DNA of 64,000 nucleotides from Anabaena sp. WA102 (lineage in GTDB: Bacteria; Cyanobacteriota; Cyanobacteriia; Cyanobacteriales; Nostocaceae): assembly GCF_001277295.1 (NCBI RefSeq), contig NZ_CP011456.1:1550001-1614000 (forward strand). The letters are read 5' to 3'. The translations under genes and the position numbers were made by a program. The notes beneath the pieces are model-generated. The model saw only the letters and a program-made list of their open reading frames with translations, had not been told where the DNA came from and searched no databases. Below are positions 1 through 8,299 of the stretch, piece by piece. How positions within the stretch are numbered: the first letter of the stretch is position 1; the number at the start of each line of letters is the position of its first letter.

Positions 1-567
1 AGTTTGATTTATTTGATGTGGGAAATTGATAAAGAACCAACAGCAGAAATTTTAAATCAGTTTAAACTAGCAGTAGAACAAACTAATTATGTTCTCTACC
101 AATTAAATGAGGAATTAATTATTGTTCCTAGTGATTACTATCAACGTATTTCTGGAGTTGTTCCAAAACCAGAACGAAGATTACCACAAAGATTTAGTTT
201 TATTAATAATCCAGAATTGGAGGATATATATAATAGAATTTACAATAGTGGTAATAGACTCTTACAGTATCTAAATGAGACTCGTAATAGACGTATTAAA
301 GAATGTGATATTATTAAAAAGCTGCAAAATTTTGAGGATAATATCACAAAAGCTTTGTATGATTTATCGCAATACAAAAGTCAGGCAGGCTTAATTTCGA
401 GATTAACAGATATTTTGGATAAAATTAACAAATCTGCTCAAGATACAGCTTATCTATGTAATGTAGACATTAGAGGATGGGATCTAGAATTTGAACAATT
501 GAAAGCTAAAATATTTCAATATCAAAAAAATCATGATGCAGCTAAAACTAAGACTAAAAGTAACTAA
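1..567 (+). CDS. C-terminal part of a protein sharing a module with the adjacent actin-like protein
   Basis: The frame is open from the first base, so the true start lies outside the window. The first ~50 visible residues (IYLMWEIDKEPT...VEQTN...ELIIVPSDYY) match residues ~95-140 of the next gene's product almost position by position, so the two genes are paralogous over that module. The rest, about 135 residues, is predicted helical and charged, with no membrane segment and no family I recognise. It ends 60 bp before the ATG of the actin-like gene on the same strand, so co-transcription is likely. Function unknown; a partner or regulator of the neighbouring filament protein is inference only. 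Confidence 0.7.
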   Translation, partial: SLIYLMWEIDKEPTAEILNQFKLAVEQTNYVLYQLNEELIIVPSDYYQRISGVVPKPERRLPQRFSFINNPELEDIYNRIYNSGNRLLQYLNETRNRRIKECDIIKKLQNFEDNITKALYDLSQYKSQAGLISRLTDILDKINKSAQDTAYLCNVDIRGWDLEFEQLKAKIFQYQKNHDAAKTKTKSN

Positions 568-627
568 AGTAATTAATTTTTGCAGGTATTAACAACACTA
601 ATCAATAGAGGATTGATCAAAAAATCT

Positions 628-2160
628 ATGATTTTCATACTACCTTTTGTATTTGGTGCTTTAGGTCTAGCTGTTGGTACTGTTGCAGGTGCTTTTACTT
701 CTCATGCTGCTGGAGAAAAGGATAGACAATCTGCGAAACATCACAGACAAGTGGCAAACGAATTAACAGATAAATATACAAATTTAGAGAAAAAATATTA
801 TAAATTTGTTGAGGAAAGTAAAAAGCAAATTAAGGAGTTAACGAAACAGAATTCATTAAGTGAAGTAGAGAAAGATTGTTTGCGGATGGTATTACTATTA
901 CAGCAAAACCTTATTTACTTAATGTGGGAGATTGATAGAGAACCTACAACAGATACTTTAAACAAATTTCAAGCAGCAGTAGAACAAACTAACCAAGTTC
1001 TTGAGCAACTACACGAGGAGTTAATTATCGTTCCAAATGACTACTATGAGAGTCTTTTAAAAGCCATAGAAGCACAAAATATAAGAGAAAAAACACTAAT
1101 TAAGGAAGCAAAAATAAATGATATTTTTTGTAAAACTATTCTCAGTGTTGATTTAGGTAGAAGTGCTATAAAAACCTGTGTGAGTCGTGAACCTGGTAAT
1201 GTGGCTTTCATTCCTTCTCCTGTGAAGCAAATGTCAATAAAACAAATTCGTGGCTTGGTGATGGAAGCCAAAGGAACTGATCCATTAATGAATTTGTGGA
1301 TAGAATATCAAGATATTGGTTATGCTGTTGGTCAATTAGCAGAAGACTTTGGTGCAAATCTCGGTATTGGCCAATCTATATTAGAGGACGCACTTATCAA
1401 AGTGTTATCATCTGCTGGCTACTTTAAGCTTAAAGATGAAATTGCTGTTGTCCTGAGTTTACCTTTCGTTTCCTTAGAGCAGTTTGAAGATGAGAAAGCG
1501 CATTTGAATAGGTTGTTAATTGGCCTCCATGTAATGAATTTTAGAGGTGAATTAGTGTCCTTGAATATTACTAAGGTATGGGTAATACCAAATGCCTATG
1601 GTAGTTTACTATGGTCAGAAACTCAACCTAATAAAGCAACAGCAGTTCCCGACTTTACAAAAATACCACTAGCAGTTGTTGATATTGGACATCAAAGTAT
1701 TCACATGATTATGGTAGATAATTTCCGTTTTGTTAAATATCTTTCTAAGAGTGAAGACTTCGGAATGAGCAAGTTTTATGAATTGATAGCATATGAAATA
1801 GGAGGTGCTGATAGTCAGTCTTTAGCATTTCTTTCTGCGGTTAATAAACCTAAAGGGGAACGTTTCTACCGTCCTAAAGGCTCTAGCACTCCCGCTAATT
1901 TAGATGATTTTCTCCCCAATCTGACAGAGCAGTTTTCACGGGAAATTTGCTCTCGTGTGTTAGCGTGGTTGCCAGAGCGGGTAAATGATGTGATTATTAC
2001 AGGTGGTGGTGGAGAGTTTTTCTGGGAAGATATCCAACGTCTCCTCAAAGAAGCTAAAATCAACGCCTATTTAGCTGCACCTTCCCGACAAGCTAATGCT
2101 ATAGGGCAGTATATTTATGGAGAAGTGCAATTTATGAGTGCTGCTAGGTCAGAAAATTAA
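628..2160 (+). CDS. Membrane-anchored ParM/actin-like ATPase
   Basis: A 510-residue protein read from ATG 628; an in-frame TTG at 580 would add 16 residues and break up the hydrophobic N-terminus. Residues ~1-25 (FILPFVFGALGLAVGTVAG) look like a membrane anchor. Residues ~30-90 are charged helical or coiled-coil, and ~95-140 repeat the module of the upstream gene. The C-terminal ~320 residues carry actin-fold signatures: phosphate-1 loop SVDLGRSAIKT, phosphate-2 loop VVDIGHQSIHMIMVD and adenosine motif VIITGGGGEFF. This resembles the ParM/StbA/Alp7A group, whose soluble members form filaments that segregate plasmids. No ParR-like DNA-binding gene is visible downstream. Actin-like identity is solid; the cellular role is open. 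Confidence 0.8.
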   Translation: MIFILPFVFGALGLAVGTVAGAFTSHAAGEKDRQSAKHHRQVANELTDKYTNLEKKYYKFVEESKKQIKELTKQNSLSEVEKDCLRMVLLLQQNLIYLMWEIDREPTTDTLNKFQAAVEQTNQVLEQLHEELIIVPNDYYESLLKAIEAQNIREKTLIKEAKINDIFCKTILSVDLGRSAIKTCVSREPGNVAFIPSPVKQMSIKQIRGLVMEAKGTDPLMNLWIEYQDIGYAVGQLAEDFGANLGIGQSILEDALIKVLSSAGYFKLKDEIAVVLSLPFVSLEQFEDEKAHLNRLLIGLHVMNFRGELVSLNITKVWVIPNAYGSLLWSETQPNKATAVPDFTKIPLAVVDIGHQSIHMIMVDNFRFVKYLSKSEDFGMSKFYELIAYEIGGADSQSLAFLSAVNKPKGERFYRPKGSSTPANLDDFLPNLTEQFSREICSRVLAWLPERVNDVIITGGGGEFFWEDIQRLLKEAKINAYLAAPSRQANAIGQYIYGEVQFMSAARSEN

Positions 2161-2282
2161 TATTTTAATAGTTGAAATAAACACAAAATACCAGCCGACA
2201 ATCTATGACTATTACTAGAGAGCAGTTTGAATCAAAAATACTAGAACTTGCAGACAACTTATATTTACCCCTCTTCCCATAA

Positions 2283-2325
2283 GAAAACCGCCTGTAAGTG
2301 CAGAAAATAACAACAAGCGGTTTTC
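2283..2325. terminator. Palindrome between convergent genes, probable bidirectional terminator
   Basis: GAAAACCGC at 2283-2291 and its exact complement GCGGTTTTC at 2317-2325 can form a 9-bp stem with a 25-nt loop, ending in T-runs on both strands. It lies between the + strand actin-like gene and the - strand prfA end, the position of a shared terminator. The loop is long, so efficiency is uncertain. Confidence 0.5.
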
Positions 2326-2354
2326 TCAGATATTTAGGAAGTTAATGAAGTTAA

Positions 2355-3455
2355 TTAGCTACTAGAACCAGAAGCGGCCAATTCTGCTAACCGTTCTTGT
2401 TGATCTTGCGATATACAAGATTGAATCACAGTCTCTATATCACCTTCCAAAACAGGATTAAGGGTAAAATTTTGACCTAAACGATGGTCAGTCACCCGGC
2501 TATCTTTATAATTGTAAGTACGAATTTTTTCCGAACGAGAACCTGTACCCACTTGCGATCGCCGCATGGAAGTTACAGCCTCCTGTTGTTCTCGCAACTT
2601 CAACTCATACAACTTAGCCCGGAGAATTTGCATCGCCCGTTCTTTATTCTGCAACTGACTCCGTTCTTCTGTACAGAAAATCCGAATCCCAGTGGGTTTG
2701 TGGAACAAATCAGCGGCTGTTTCCACCTTGTTCACGTTTTGTCCACCCGCACCACCAGAACGCGCCGTACTCATTTCAATATCTTTCGGGTCAATATGGA
2801 TTTCCACTTCATCCACTTCTGGCATAATCGCTATAGTCGCCGTCGAAGTGTGAACCCTTCCTCCCGATTCCGTTGCTGGTACGCGCTGAACACGATGTAC
2901 ACCAGACTCAAACTTCAACTTACTATAAACACTATTACCTTGAATTTCTAGAATTACTTCTTTAAACCCGCCCATTTCTCCCAAGGATTCGCTAACCAGC
3001 TTCACCTTCCAACCCTGGACATCAGCATAGCGGGAATACATCCGCAGTAAATCCCCAGCCCAGATACTAGCTTCATCACCACCAGTACCAGCGCGGATTT
3101 CCAACATAATGTTTTTATCATCGTTGGGGTCACGGGGTAGCAGCAATACCTTTAAGCGGCTTTCCAAATATCCTAGCTTTTCTTCCAGTTCACTAACTTC
3201 CATTGCTGCCATCTGATGCAACTCTAGATCGCTATTGGACTCTTTGAGGATCTGACGCGCCCCTACCAATTCATCCTGGGCTGTTTTCCAAGTTTCATAG
3301 GTATTAACGACCTCTTCCAAAGAAGAACGAGACTTAGCAATTTTTTGATACTCATCAGGATTACTAGCGGTATCAGGATCGGCTAAACGGCGTGTTAATT
3401 CATGAAAGGTTTGTTCAACAGATTTAAGTTTCTCCAGTAAGTATGATTCTGCCAT
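2355..3455 (-). CDS. prfA: Peptide chain release factor 1
   Basis: A 366-residue class I release factor that reads UAA and UAG stops and triggers peptidyl-tRNA hydrolysis. The GGQ motif is at residues 237-239 (SGGAGGQNVNKVET), and the RF1-type codon-reading tripeptide PAT lies in RVPATESGGRVHTS, which separates it from RF2 (SPF). The start is the ATG at 3455 (MAESYLLEKL); 15 further in-frame residues upstream do not resemble the family. It is the last gene of the ribosomal cluster, 121 bp after rpmE. Confidence 0.96.
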   Translation of the reverse strand: MAESYLLEKLKSVEQTFHELTRRLADPDTASNPDEYQKIAKSRSSLEEVVNTYETWKTAQDELVGARQILKESNSDLELHQMAAMEVSELEEKLGYLESRLKVLLLPRDPNDDKNIMLEIRAGTGGDEASIWAGDLLRMYSRYADVQGWKVKLVSESLGEMGGFKEVILEIQGNSVYSKLKFESGVHRVQRVPATESGGRVHTSTATIAIMPEVDEVEIHIDPKDIEMSTARSGGAGGQNVNKVETAADLFHKPTGIRIFCTEERSQLQNKERAMQILRAKLYELKLREQQEAVTSMRRSQVGTGSRSEKIRTYNYKDSRVTDHRLGQNFTLNPVLEGDIETVIQSCISQDQQERLAELAASGSSS

Positions 3456-3576
3456 GATGACTATAAATGCTCCTAAAAAATAACAAGTTGGCTCAAGCAT
3501 TAAATGACAAGCGACCCAGCACTATGCAGGGTCGTCTGTGGCTTCCGCCACACTATCAACAGCTACAGCCAACCAG

Positions 3577-3813
3577 CTACTTTTGATTATCGTCGCCAGT
3601 TTGAGTGCTGGACATACCATATTTACGCAGGAAGCGTTCTACACGACCTTCAGTATCAATCATTTTCTGAGTACCAGTGTAGAAGGGGTGATTTCCAGAC
3701 CAAACATCTACGTGGAGTTCGGGCTTGGTAGCACCAATGGTCATAACAACTTGACCATTACAGTAGACCTTAGCATCTGGATACCATTTGGGATGAATAT
3801 CAGGTTTAGCCAT
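3577..3813 (-). CDS. rpmE: 50S ribosomal protein bL31
   Basis: 78 residues beginning MAKPDIHPKWYPDAKVYCNG, followed by the VDVWSGNHPFYTGTQKM block typical of bL31, which bridges the subunits near the central protuberance. Only one cysteine (VYCNG) is seen in place of the four-cysteine zinc set, so this is the zinc-independent form usual in cyanobacteria. It sits between rpsI and prfA, as in other cyanobacterial genomes. Confidence 0.95.
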   Translation of the reverse strand: MAKPDIHPKWYPDAKVYCNGQVVMTIGATKPELHVDVWSGNHPFYTGTQKMIDTEGRVERFLRKYGMSSTQTGDDNQK

Positions 3814-3841
3814 TGTTTTTTTGTGGGGAATCTATAATAAA

Positions 3842-3960
3842 TTGGGACTGGGGATTGGGGATTGGGGACTGGGGACTGGGGACTGGGGACTAGGTAAAAG
3901 TTCTTCCTTCTTCCCTCTTCTTTTTTCCTCCTGACTCCTGACTCCTGAATCCTGACTCCT
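3842..3960. repeat. Short tandem heptamer repeats between rpmE and rpsI
   Basis: About seven copies of GACTGGG/GATTGGG fill 3842-3892, and four copies of CTGACTC/CTGAATC lie at 3929-3960. These short tandemly repeated sequences are a hallmark of Nostocales intergenic DNA. They fill most of the 150-bp gap between two co-directional ribosomal genes; no promoter is evident. Confidence 0.85.
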
Positions 3961-3963
3961 ATC

Positions 3964-4380
3964 TTAACGTTTCGAGTATTGAGGTGCTTTACGGGCTTTA
4001 TGTAAACCGTATTTCTTCCGTTCTTTAGCTCGTGGATCACGAGTTAAATAGCCTTCAGTTTTCAAAGGTGAACGGTTATCCGGGTCAAGTTGACATAAAG
4101 CACGAGCAACTCCTAAACGAATAGAATCTGCTTGTCCAGTTAAGCCACCACCTTCAGCTTTCACCACGATGTCGTATTCGCTTTCCAATCCCAAGGTTTC
4201 CAAAGGTGCTTTAATCGCGCCTAAGTAGTTAGGATTGAATTGGAAATACAAATCTCCATCTTTACCGTTAACAGTCATTTTCCCTTCACCGGGAACTAGA
4301 CGAACTCTAGCGACAGAGGCTTTCCGACGACCAGTACCCCAATAAACAGCACGTCCGCTAGTAATTTCTGCTACCTGCAT
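3964..4380 (-). CDS. rpsI: 30S ribosomal protein uS9
   Basis: 138 residues ending in the invariant basic tail KARKAPQYSKR, whose terminal Arg contacts P-site tRNA. The family signature GGGLTGQADSIRLGVARAL is at mid-length. Its ATG overlaps the last base of the rplM stop codon, so the rplM-rpsI pair is translationally coupled, as in most bacteria. Confidence 0.97.
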   Translation of the reverse strand: MQVAEITSGRAVYWGTGRRKASVARVRLVPGEGKMTVNGKDGDLYFQFNPNYLGAIKAPLETLGLESEYDIVVKAEGGGLTGQADSIRLGVARALCQLDPDNRSPLKTEGYLTRDPRAKERKKYGLHKARKAPQYSKR

Positions 4381-4835
4381 TAGTTTTCTCCAGGAATTGT
4401 ACTAATTGTGATTTCTTTGGGTTGTTGTGCTGCATGAGGATGAGTTGGGCCTGCATACACTTTCAGTTTGGTAAATAACTGTTTACCCAAACTATTTTTA
4501 GGTAACATACCCTTAATAGCGTGTTCGAGAATTCTTTCTGGTAATCGCTGTTGTAACTTGGCGAAAGTTTCGGTTTTCATACCACCGGGACGACCAGAAT
4601 GGCGACGGTAAAGCTTTTGAGTGCGCTTTTTACCTGTAACTGCCACTTTCTCAGCATTGATAATAATGACAAAATCCCCGGTATCTAAATGGGGAGTATA
4701 TTCAGCTTTTCTTTTACCTCTGAGGATCATAGCGACTTCACTCGCCAGACGACCCAGACGTTTATCTGTCGCGTCTACTAAGTACCAATCACGCTCAAGA
4801 GATGCTTGAGGGGGAAGGTAGGTTTTACTACTCAT
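4380..4835 (-). CDS. rplM: 50S ribosomal protein uL13
   Basis: 151 residues with N-terminal SLERDWYLVDATDKRLGRLA, the HSGRPGG turn and the C-terminal KVYAGPTHPHAAQQP block, all characteristic of uL13, an early assembly protein of the 50S subunit. It is followed without a gap by rpsI and preceded by truA at 48 bp, the gap holding TGTCAGT repeats. Confidence 0.97.
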   Translation of the reverse strand: MSSKTYLPPQASLERDWYLVDATDKRLGRLASEVAMILRGKRKAEYTPHLDTGDFVIIINAEKVAVTGKKRTQKLYRRHSGRPGGMKTETFAKLQQRLPERILEHAIKGMLPKNSLGKQLFTKLKVYAGPTHPHAAQQPKEITISTIPGEN

Positions 4836-4844
4836 TTTTTGTCC

Positions 4845-4880
4845 TTTGTCAGTTGTCAGTTGTCAGTTGTCCTTTGTCAT
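4845..4880. repeat. TGTCAGT heptamer repeats
   Basis: Tandem copies of (T)TGTCAGT lie in the truA-rplM gap, ending in an ATGATTC/ATGACCC tract. The family also occurs in the rplC-rplD, rpsC-rplP, rplE-rplX, rpsH-rplF and rpsE-rplR gaps. Confidence 0.8.
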
Positions 4881-4883
4881 GAT

Positions 4884-5717
4884 TCATGATTCATGACCCA
4901 TGACTAGGTATGGTTGGGTGTCATACCAAATTTTTGGCGGAAAGGGAAAATCGGGATAACCGACTCTCAACAAGCATAGCCCGTGAGCGGGTGCAGAATA
5001 TTTCACTTCTTCTCGGCGTTCCTGTTGCCAGATATCGGTAAAGTCATCTAGAGTCCGCTGACCAGAACCTACTTGCACTACCATTCCTATCAACAGCCGC
5101 ACCATGCCATATAAAAATCCATCAGCCTGAATTTCAATATGGATAAATGATCCACTCCGACGACATTCTATTGCTTGCACTTCTACCCAGGAATGCGATC
5201 GCGCTGACCCAGCCCGTTCAAAAGCAGATAAATGGTGTTTTCCCAGCAGTGGTTTTAAGGCAGACCTAATTAAGGCTTCATCTAAAGGGGCATAATAATA
5301 ATGCCAACTGAAAGGCTGCGCGAATAAATTCGGTAACTCCTCAGTGTAGATAGTGTAGCGATATCGTCGGTAAATCGCGCTAAAACGAGCGTGCCAACTT
5401 TCACTTACACCTGCTGATGCCCTAATTAATATACCTGGGGGCAAGTAGCCATTGAGAACTTTTGCCCACCTATGAGCAGGAATTAAACTTGCGGCTTGAA
5501 AATGAGCTACTTGAGCGGCAGCATGGACTCCAGAATCAGTTCGACCTGCTCCGTGTAGTGTCACATGATACCCTAGCACAGTGGCTATAGCTGTTTCTAT
5601 CTCTTCTTGAACAGTTCGCTGTCCTTTTTGTCTTTGCCAGCCGTGAAAATGAGTACCTATATACTGAATGACTAAGGCTACTCGCTGAGTCTGATTTTGC
5701 TGGCGGCTTTCTAACAT
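4884..5717 (-). CDS. truA: tRNA pseudouridine(38-40) synthase TruA
   Basis: A 277-residue enzyme that converts uridines 38-40 of tRNA anticodon stems to pseudouridine. The catalytic aspartate is D61 in LHGAGRTDSGVHA. The N-terminal YIGTHFHGWQRQ and the later DGFLYGMVRLLIGMVVQVG blocks match the family at full length. It is placed in the ribosomal cluster between rplQ and rplM, as in other cyanobacteria. Confidence 0.95.
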   Translation of the reverse strand: MLESRQQNQTQRVALVIQYIGTHFHGWQRQKGQRTVQEEIETAIATVLGYHVTLHGAGRTDSGVHAAAQVAHFQAASLIPAHRWAKVLNGYLPPGILIRASAGVSESWHARFSAIYRRYRYTIYTEELPNLFAQPFSWHYYYAPLDEALIRSALKPLLGKHHLSAFERAGSARSHSWVEVQAIECRRSGSFIHIEIQADGFLYGMVRLLIGMVVQVGSGQRTLDDFTDIWQQERREEVKYSAPAHGLCLLRVGYPDFPFPPKIWYDTQPYLVMGHES

Positions 5718-5726
5718 AGTTGTTTA

Positions 5727-5815
5727 TCAGTTGTCAATTGTCAGTTGTCAGTTGTCAGTTGTTTTTTATTTGCTACTGACCAATGACCCATGACCAATGA
5801 CTAATAACCAATAAC
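5727..5815. repeat. TGTCAGT and CAATGAC heptamer repeats
   Basis: About four TTGTCAGT-type copies (5727-5763) are followed by CCAATGAC/CCCATGAC copies (5779-5815), filling the rplQ-truA gap. Confidence 0.8.
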
Positions 5816-5816
5816 T

Positions 5817-6167
5817 TTAAACTAGTTCAATAATCGCCATTTCAGCATGATCACCGCGACGGGGGACGGTATGCAAAATGCGAGTATAACCACCTTGACG
5901 GTTAGCATACCGAGTAGGAGCTTGCTCGAATAGTGCATGAACCAGGGCTGTGTCGTAGATATAACCTAACGCTTTTCGACGTGATGCTAAAGAGCCATCT
6001 TTAGCTAGGGTAATCATTTTATCTACTTCACTGCGGACAACTTTAGCTCTGATTAAAGTTGTAGTAATTCGACCATGACGTACCAATTCTGTTGTTAAAG
6101 CTCTGAGAAGAGCTTTACGTTGATCCGCTGGTTTACTAAGTTTTTTGACTCGGCAACGATGACGCAT
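5817..6167 (-). CDS. rplQ: 50S ribosomal protein bL17
   Basis: 116 residues, full length. MRHRCRVKKLSKPADQRKAL, the LVRHGRITTTLIRAKVVRSEVDKMITLAK block and the C-terminal GYTRILHTVPRRGDHAEMA are diagnostic of bL17, which lies near the polypeptide exit tunnel. It is 39 bp after rpoA, the usual alpha-operon order. Confidence 0.97.
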   Translation of the reverse strand: MRHRCRVKKLSKPADQRKALLRALTTELVRHGRITTTLIRAKVVRSEVDKMITLAKDGSLASRRKALGYIYDTALVHALFEQAPTRYANRQGGYTRILHTVPRRGDHAEMAIIELV

Positions 6168-6206
6168 AACAATGCACTAATGAAGTTTCATTTATTGGGT
6201 TTTGAT

Positions 6207-7151
6207 TTAGCTAGGCTTAGAGCTTCTTTCTTGAGGTAAAGTAATACCTAAGCGACGCTGTAAAGCTTCCACTACTTCTTCCGCTGACTTTTGACCAAAG
6301 TTTTTGATTTCTAAAAGGTCTTCTTGGGTGTAATCCAATAAGTCGGCTACGGAATTTACTTGGGCGCGTTTTAGACAGTTATAAGCTCTAACAGATAACT
6401 GTAACTCTTCAATGGGAATTTGTGCGGTGGGATCATCGGGGATATCGGAACCTGTGTCTGTTGGTTCTAAGGAGATATCTTTTAATGGGTTAAATAAATC
6501 TACCAAAATTCCAGCAGCAGATGATAGTGCTTCTTGAGGAGAAATACTACCATTAGTCCATACTTCCAAAAGAAGTCTATCTTTCAAAAAGCCATCGTCA
6601 CGAGTTTCTTCAACACTATAGTTGACCTTTCGTACGGGCATAAACACTGAGTCAATTTGGAGAAAATCCAAAGATGTGGCTTCTTCTCTGCCTCGTTCTA
6701 CAGTCCGGTAGCCTTTGCCTCGCTCAATCCGAAATTCCATTTCCAGTTTTCCACCCTCGGCGATGGTGGCGATATACTGGGTTGGGTCAATCACTTCTAC
6801 TTCACTAGGTAAATCGAAATGTGCCACAGTTACTGTTGCTGGTCCGTTAACGAGTAACCGACCAATTTGGGGTTGAGAAGAATAACTCTTGAGAATGACA
6901 TCCTTCATTCGCATGAGCATTTCCAGTACGTCTTCCCTTACCCCTGGAACTGTCGCAAACTCATGACTGACACCAGCAATTCTCACTGCTGTGACTGATG
7001 TTCCTTCTAAGTTAGAAAGTAAAACCCGCCGCAACGCGTTGCCAACAGTTGTCCCTTGACCGCGATCTAGGGGTTCTAGAACGAACTTACTGTAATAGCT
7101 CCGACTTTCCTCAGCATTAGACTCTACACATTCAATTTGAAACTGCGCCAC
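6207..7151 (-). CDS. rpoA: RNA polymerase alpha subunit
   Basis: 314 residues. The N-terminal dimerisation domain (~1-230) contains LEPLDRGQGTTVGNALRRVLLS. A short linker leads to the C-terminal domain (~245-300) with LLEIKNFGQKSAEEVVEAL, the helix-hairpin-helix region that contacts UP-element DNA and activators. I chose GTG 7151 (VAQFQIECVES): GGAGG lies just upstream, and the product then matches cyanobacterial RpoA, whereas a further upstream start adds ten unrelated residues. Confidence 0.97.
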   Translation of the reverse strand: MAQFQIECVESNAEESRSYYSKFVLEPLDRGQGTTVGNALRRVLLSNLEGTSVTAVRIAGVSHEFATVPGVREDVLEMLMRMKDVILKSYSSQPQIGRLLVNGPATVTVAHFDLPSEVEVIDPTQYIATIAEGGKLEMEFRIERGKGYRTVERGREEATSLDFLQIDSVFMPVRKVNYSVEETRDDGFLKDRLLLEVWTNGSISPQEALSSAAGILVDLFNPLKDISLEPTDTGSDIPDDPTAQIPIEELQLSVRAYNCLKRAQVNSVADLLDYTQEDLLEIKNFGQKSAEEVVEALQRRLGITLPQERSSKPS

Positions 7152-7248
7152 GGAGTAGCCTCCCTCACTTCGTAAAGTCAAAATTCAAAATTCAAAAGTC
7201 AACAGTCAACAGTCAAAAGTTGACAGTTAACTGTTAGAGGAGAAAAGC

Positions 7249-7644
7249 TTAAACTCGACGGCGCTTGGGTGGACGGCAACCGTTGTGGGGAATTGGGGTA
7301 ATATCCCGAATGAGTGTAATTTCTAATCCTGCACCTTGAAGCGCCCGAATCGCGGTTTCTCTACCTGCACCAGGACCACTCACCATAACTTCGATTTGCC
7401 GCATTCCTTGGTCTGTGGCTCGTCTAGCTGCGCTTTCAGCAGCGGTTTGCGCGGCAAAGGGTGTTCCCTTTTTTGCCCCTTTAAATCCACTAGAACCAGC
7501 ACTTGCCCAGGAGATAACATCTCCATTTTGATCGGTAATTGTGACAATGCTATTGTTGAAGGTAGACTGAATGTAGGCAACCCCATTGGGTACGTTCCGT
7601 TTCTGCTTTTTGCTCCCGGATTTTTTTGTTGGTTGTCTGGCCAT
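7249..7644 (-). CDS. rpsK: 30S ribosomal protein uS11
   Basis: 131 residues with NVPNGVAYIQSTFNNSIVTI, the GPGAGRETAIRALQGAGLEI segment and the C-terminal PHNGCRPPKRRRV, all standard for uS11 of the 30S platform. It lies 54 bp after rpsM. Confidence 0.97.
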   Translation of the reverse strand: MARQPTKKSGSKKQKRNVPNGVAYIQSTFNNSIVTITDQNGDVISWASAGSSGFKGAKKGTPFAAQTAAESAARRATDQGMRQIEVMVSGPGAGRETAIRALQGAGLEITLIRDITPIPHNGCRPPKRRRV

Positions 7645-7698
7645 ATTTCTTTAGTGAATTTAAGGTACAACTTGCTAATTGCAGCAAGTTTAGAGAAA

Positions 7699-8079
7699 TT
7701 ATTTACCAGGGGCTTTCTTCTTACCAGCCACTGTCTGTCTTCTACCACGTCTGGTTCTAGCGTTGGTACGGGTTCTTTGTCCACGCACTGGTAAGCCCAT
7801 GCGGTGTCTCCGACCTCTGTAACAGCCAATATCAACTAAACGCTTAATATTTAGTCCTTCTAAACGGCGTAAATCTCCTTCAACTTGATAGTTGCTTTCG
7901 ATTTCTCCTCTGAGGGCTGCCACATCAGCATCGGACAGTTCTTTGACGCGGGTATCTGGGTTAACACCAGTCGCTGCGAGAATTTGATGTGATCTAGTTA
8001 AGCCAATTCCGTAAATGTATGTTAGACCGATTTCGATACGCTTATCGCGTGGAAGGTCTACTCCGGAAATCCGTGCCAC
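7699..8079 (-). CDS. rpsM: 30S ribosomal protein uS13
   Basis: 126 residues. MARISGVDLPRDKRIEIGLT, the YIYGIGLTRSHQIL helix and the basic GQRTRTNARTRRGRRQTV tail identify uS13, which contacts tRNA and uL5 from the 30S head. It lies 106 bp after rpmJ. Confidence 0.97.
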   Translation of the reverse strand: MARISGVDLPRDKRIEIGLTYIYGIGLTRSHQILAATGVNPDTRVKELSDADVAALRGEIESNYQVEGDLRRLEGLNIKRLVDIGCYRGRRHRMGLPVRGQRTRTNARTRRGRRQTVAGKKKAPGK

Positions 8080-8185
8080 AATGAATCTCTCCCTATTGTT
8101 TTCGTAGTTGCAGTTAGCAAAGCGCGATAGTTTTTTCTTGTCCGGTTAATTGTCGCGGTTTTAACTTTGCTTTGATAGATAGTTT

Positions 8186-8299
8186 CTATCCTTGGCGTTG
8201 TTTGTGTTTGGGATTTTCACAAATCACCATCACGCGACCACGACGCTTGATCACGCTGCACTTTTCGCAAATTTTCTTAACTGAGGCTCTGACTTTCAT
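8186..8299 (-). CDS. rpmJ: 50S ribosomal protein bL36
   Basis: A 37-residue gene read directly from the minus strand: ATG at 8299, stop at 8186, beginning MKVRASVKKICEKCSVIKRR and ending CENPKHKQRQG. The zinc-binding set C-x2-C ... C ... H is intact, so this is the zinc-containing form. The usual neighbour infA is separated from it by 760 bp of transposon-derived DNA instead of the normal short gap. Confidence 0.95.
   Translation of the reverse strand: MKVRASVKKICEKCSVIKRRGRVMVICENPKHKQRQG

Noticed and set aside
2205..2282. 25-codon ORF between the actin-like gene and prfA
   Set aside because: Too short, no ribosome binding site, possible remnant only.
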